Source: an uncultured Acidobacteriota bacterium (GTDB lineage Bacteria > Acidobacteriota > Blastocatellia > Pyrinomonadales > Pyrinomonadaceae). Taken from it: a stretch of 7,050 nt of DNA. A program made the translations under genes and the position numbers. Under the pieces are notes generated by a model that ran no database searches, was not told the origin of the DNA, and was given only the letters and a program-made list of their open reading frames with translations. Of this stretch, positions 6,378 to 7,050 are shown one piece after another. The DNA lies in assembly GCA_946480545.1 (NCBI GenBank), contig CAMLKY010000101.1, positions 1 through 7,050 of the forward strand. Direction: 5' to 3'. Within the stretch, counting starts at the first letter, position 1; each line of letters starts with the position of its first letter.

Positions 6378-6875
6378 TCACTTCTTGGCTTTCTTGTGTT
6401 TTTTTGCCGCCGGACCGGTTCCGCGCGCGCGAACGAGGTCCTTTAGCTCGGTCATAAAGGCAGACACGTCCTCAAATTCGAGATACACCGAGGCAAAGCG
6501 AACGTAGGCCACCTTATCAAGGGCTTTGAGGCGCCGCATGATTATCTTTCCGATCTCGCTGGTCGGCAGCTCGCGATCGCTCGAATCCTGAAGCTCTTTT
6601 TCGATGTCGTCGACGATCGACTCGAGTTGCGTCATCGAGATCGGCCGCTTCTCGCAGGCCCTCATCAGACCCGAGAGCACCTTCGCGCGGTCGAAGCTCT
6701 CGCGCTTGCCGTCCTTCTTGACGACCATGTAAGGGATCTCATCGATGCGTTCGTACGAGGTGAAACGTCTGCCGCATTCGAGGCATTCGCGACGACGGCG
6801 AATCGAATCGCCGTCTTTGGCCTCACGTGAATCTACAACTTTATCTTCGAGGTGACCGCAGAAGGGGCAGCGCAT
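6378..6875 (-). CDS. nrdR: Transcriptional repressor NrdR of ribonucleotide reductase genes
   Basis: NrdR senses ATP/dATP and represses genes for ribonucleotide reductase, thus balancing dNTP supply. The 165-residue protein has the full family layout: an N-terminal zinc ribbon MRCPFCGH...[13 protein letters not shown] with Cys3, Cys6, Cys31 and Cys34, then an ATP-cone domain (about 49-139) starting [16 protein letters not shown] and including [13 protein letters not shown] and [10 protein letters not shown]. The C-terminus carries a lysine-rich tail (158-165), slightly longer than in many NrdRs. The ATG at 6875 matches the universal MRCPFC start. No Shine-Dalgarno sequence is seen before it; instead an imperfect hairpin ends 8 nt upstream. 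The gene starts 21 nt after the upstream stop and overlaps a possible PilZ start by 4 nt, so it is likely within an operon. No nrd genes are in the window. Confidence 0.97.
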   Translation of the reverse strand: MRCPFCGHLEDKVVDSREAKDGDSIRRRRECLECGRRFTSYERIDEIPYMVVKKDGKRESFDRAKVLSGLMRACEKRPISMTQLESIVDDIEKELQDSSDRELPTSEIGKIIMRRLKALDKVAYVRFASVYLEFEDVSAFMTELKDLVRARGTGPAAKKHKKAKK

Positions 6876-6883
6876 GTATTAGT

Positions 6884-6911
6884 GGAAAACGAAAAACTAC
6901 TTCGTTTCTCC
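6884..6911 (-). promoter_or_regulatory. Stem-loop between the upstream gene and nrdR
   Basis: On the minus strand GGAGAAACGAA (6911-6901) pairs with TTCGTTTTCC (6893-6884): 10 pairs with one bulged G. The 7-nt loop GTAGTTT contains the upstream gene's TAG stop codon. It ends 8 nt before the nrdR ATG and is not followed by a T-tract, so it is not a classic terminator. It could limit nrdR translation unless opened by ribosomes finishing the upstream gene. The pairing is seen; the role is inferred. Confidence 0.4.
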
Positions 6912-7050
6912 ATTCTCCGTTGTCAGTTGTCCTTCGGTGTCGTTCGGAGCTTCGGACTCTATCTCTTCGACCGCATGTTCACTTGAGAGCAGGCTCCGGA
7001 AACGCTCAATACTTATATCGCCGTGAAGGAAATAATACAAACCGAAGACA
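6897..7050 (-). CDS. C-terminal end of an unrecognised protein with an acidic tail, partial
   Basis: The last 50 codons of a gene entering from the right edge and ending at TAG (6899-6897). It begins with an aromatic, hydrophobic piece (VFGLYYFLHGDISIERFRSLL) and ends in a polar, acidic and probably disordered tail rich in Glu, Thr, Asn and Ser. That is too little to name a family. It is only 21 nt from nrdR on the same strand and is therefore probably co-transcribed with it. The lack of stops over 50 codons and the tight spacing support real coding, but the start is outside the window. Confidence 0.6.
   Translation of the reverse strand, partial: VFGLYYFLHGDISIERFRSLLSSEHAVEEIESEAPNDTEGQLTTENGETK

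Noticed and set aside
1..7050. Mobile element, CRISPR array, toxin-antitoxin or new defence system
   Set aside because: No transposase or integrase, no terminal or spaced repeats of the right kind, and no defence domain was found. The genes are mostly housekeeping with a uniform minus-strand orientation.

Overview
All recognisable genes in this window lie on the minus strand, so transcription runs from high to low coordinates. GC content looks moderate, a little above 50 % by eye. The organism is a Gram-negative-type bacterium, since it has a secreted MltD-like lytic transglycosylase with LysM repeats and a PilZ protein. The GntR N-terminus (KIWVSKNSEVPVREQL) and the Lon N-terminus resemble what I recall from Acidobacteriota, perhaps Blastocatellia. 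That placement is from memory and is only a moderate-confidence inference.

Layout in transcription order. At 7050-6876 is the tail of an unrecognised protein with an acidic C-terminus. A short gap containing a stem-loop leads to nrdR (6875-6378), the repressor of ribonucleotide reductase genes. The nrdR stop codon overlaps a possible GTG start of a small PilZ protein (6016 up to 6315 or 6381). These three look like one transcription unit. Next, with its own strong ribosome binding site, is an unrecognised 281-residue secreted protein (5929-5084) that ends in a good intrinsic terminator (5054-5011). Then comes lon (4919-2521), an ATP-dependent protease of the cytoplasm. Next is a secreted lytic transglycosylase with three LysM-like repeats (2346-565), ending in a second strong terminator (538-511). 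Last is the start of a GntR/YtrA-type regulator (453-1), which runs off the window.

The most striking feature is that lon is broken. The frame is intact through the AAA+ domain and the catalytic serine (GPSAG). Exactly where all Lon proteases have P-x-G-G-x followed by the catalytic lysine, 13 nucleotides appear to be missing. The frame shifts and ends 12 codons later. The rest of the Lon C-terminus (KEKLLAARR to the end) is perfectly readable in the neighbouring frame down to a TGA at 2521-2523. The cause is either a recent inactivating deletion or an assembly error.

Other points are regulatory. There are possible near-leaderless promoters in front of gntR and lon, a 12-bp palindrome over the proposed lon -35 box, a hairpin carrying the upstream stop codon in its loop just before nrdR, and short direct repeats before the PilZ gene. 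I found no mobile element, CRISPR array, tRNA or rRNA, and no clear sign of a new multi-gene system. The longest stretches without a gene are 2347-2520 and 4920-5083. This is mostly ordinary housekeeping chromosome.
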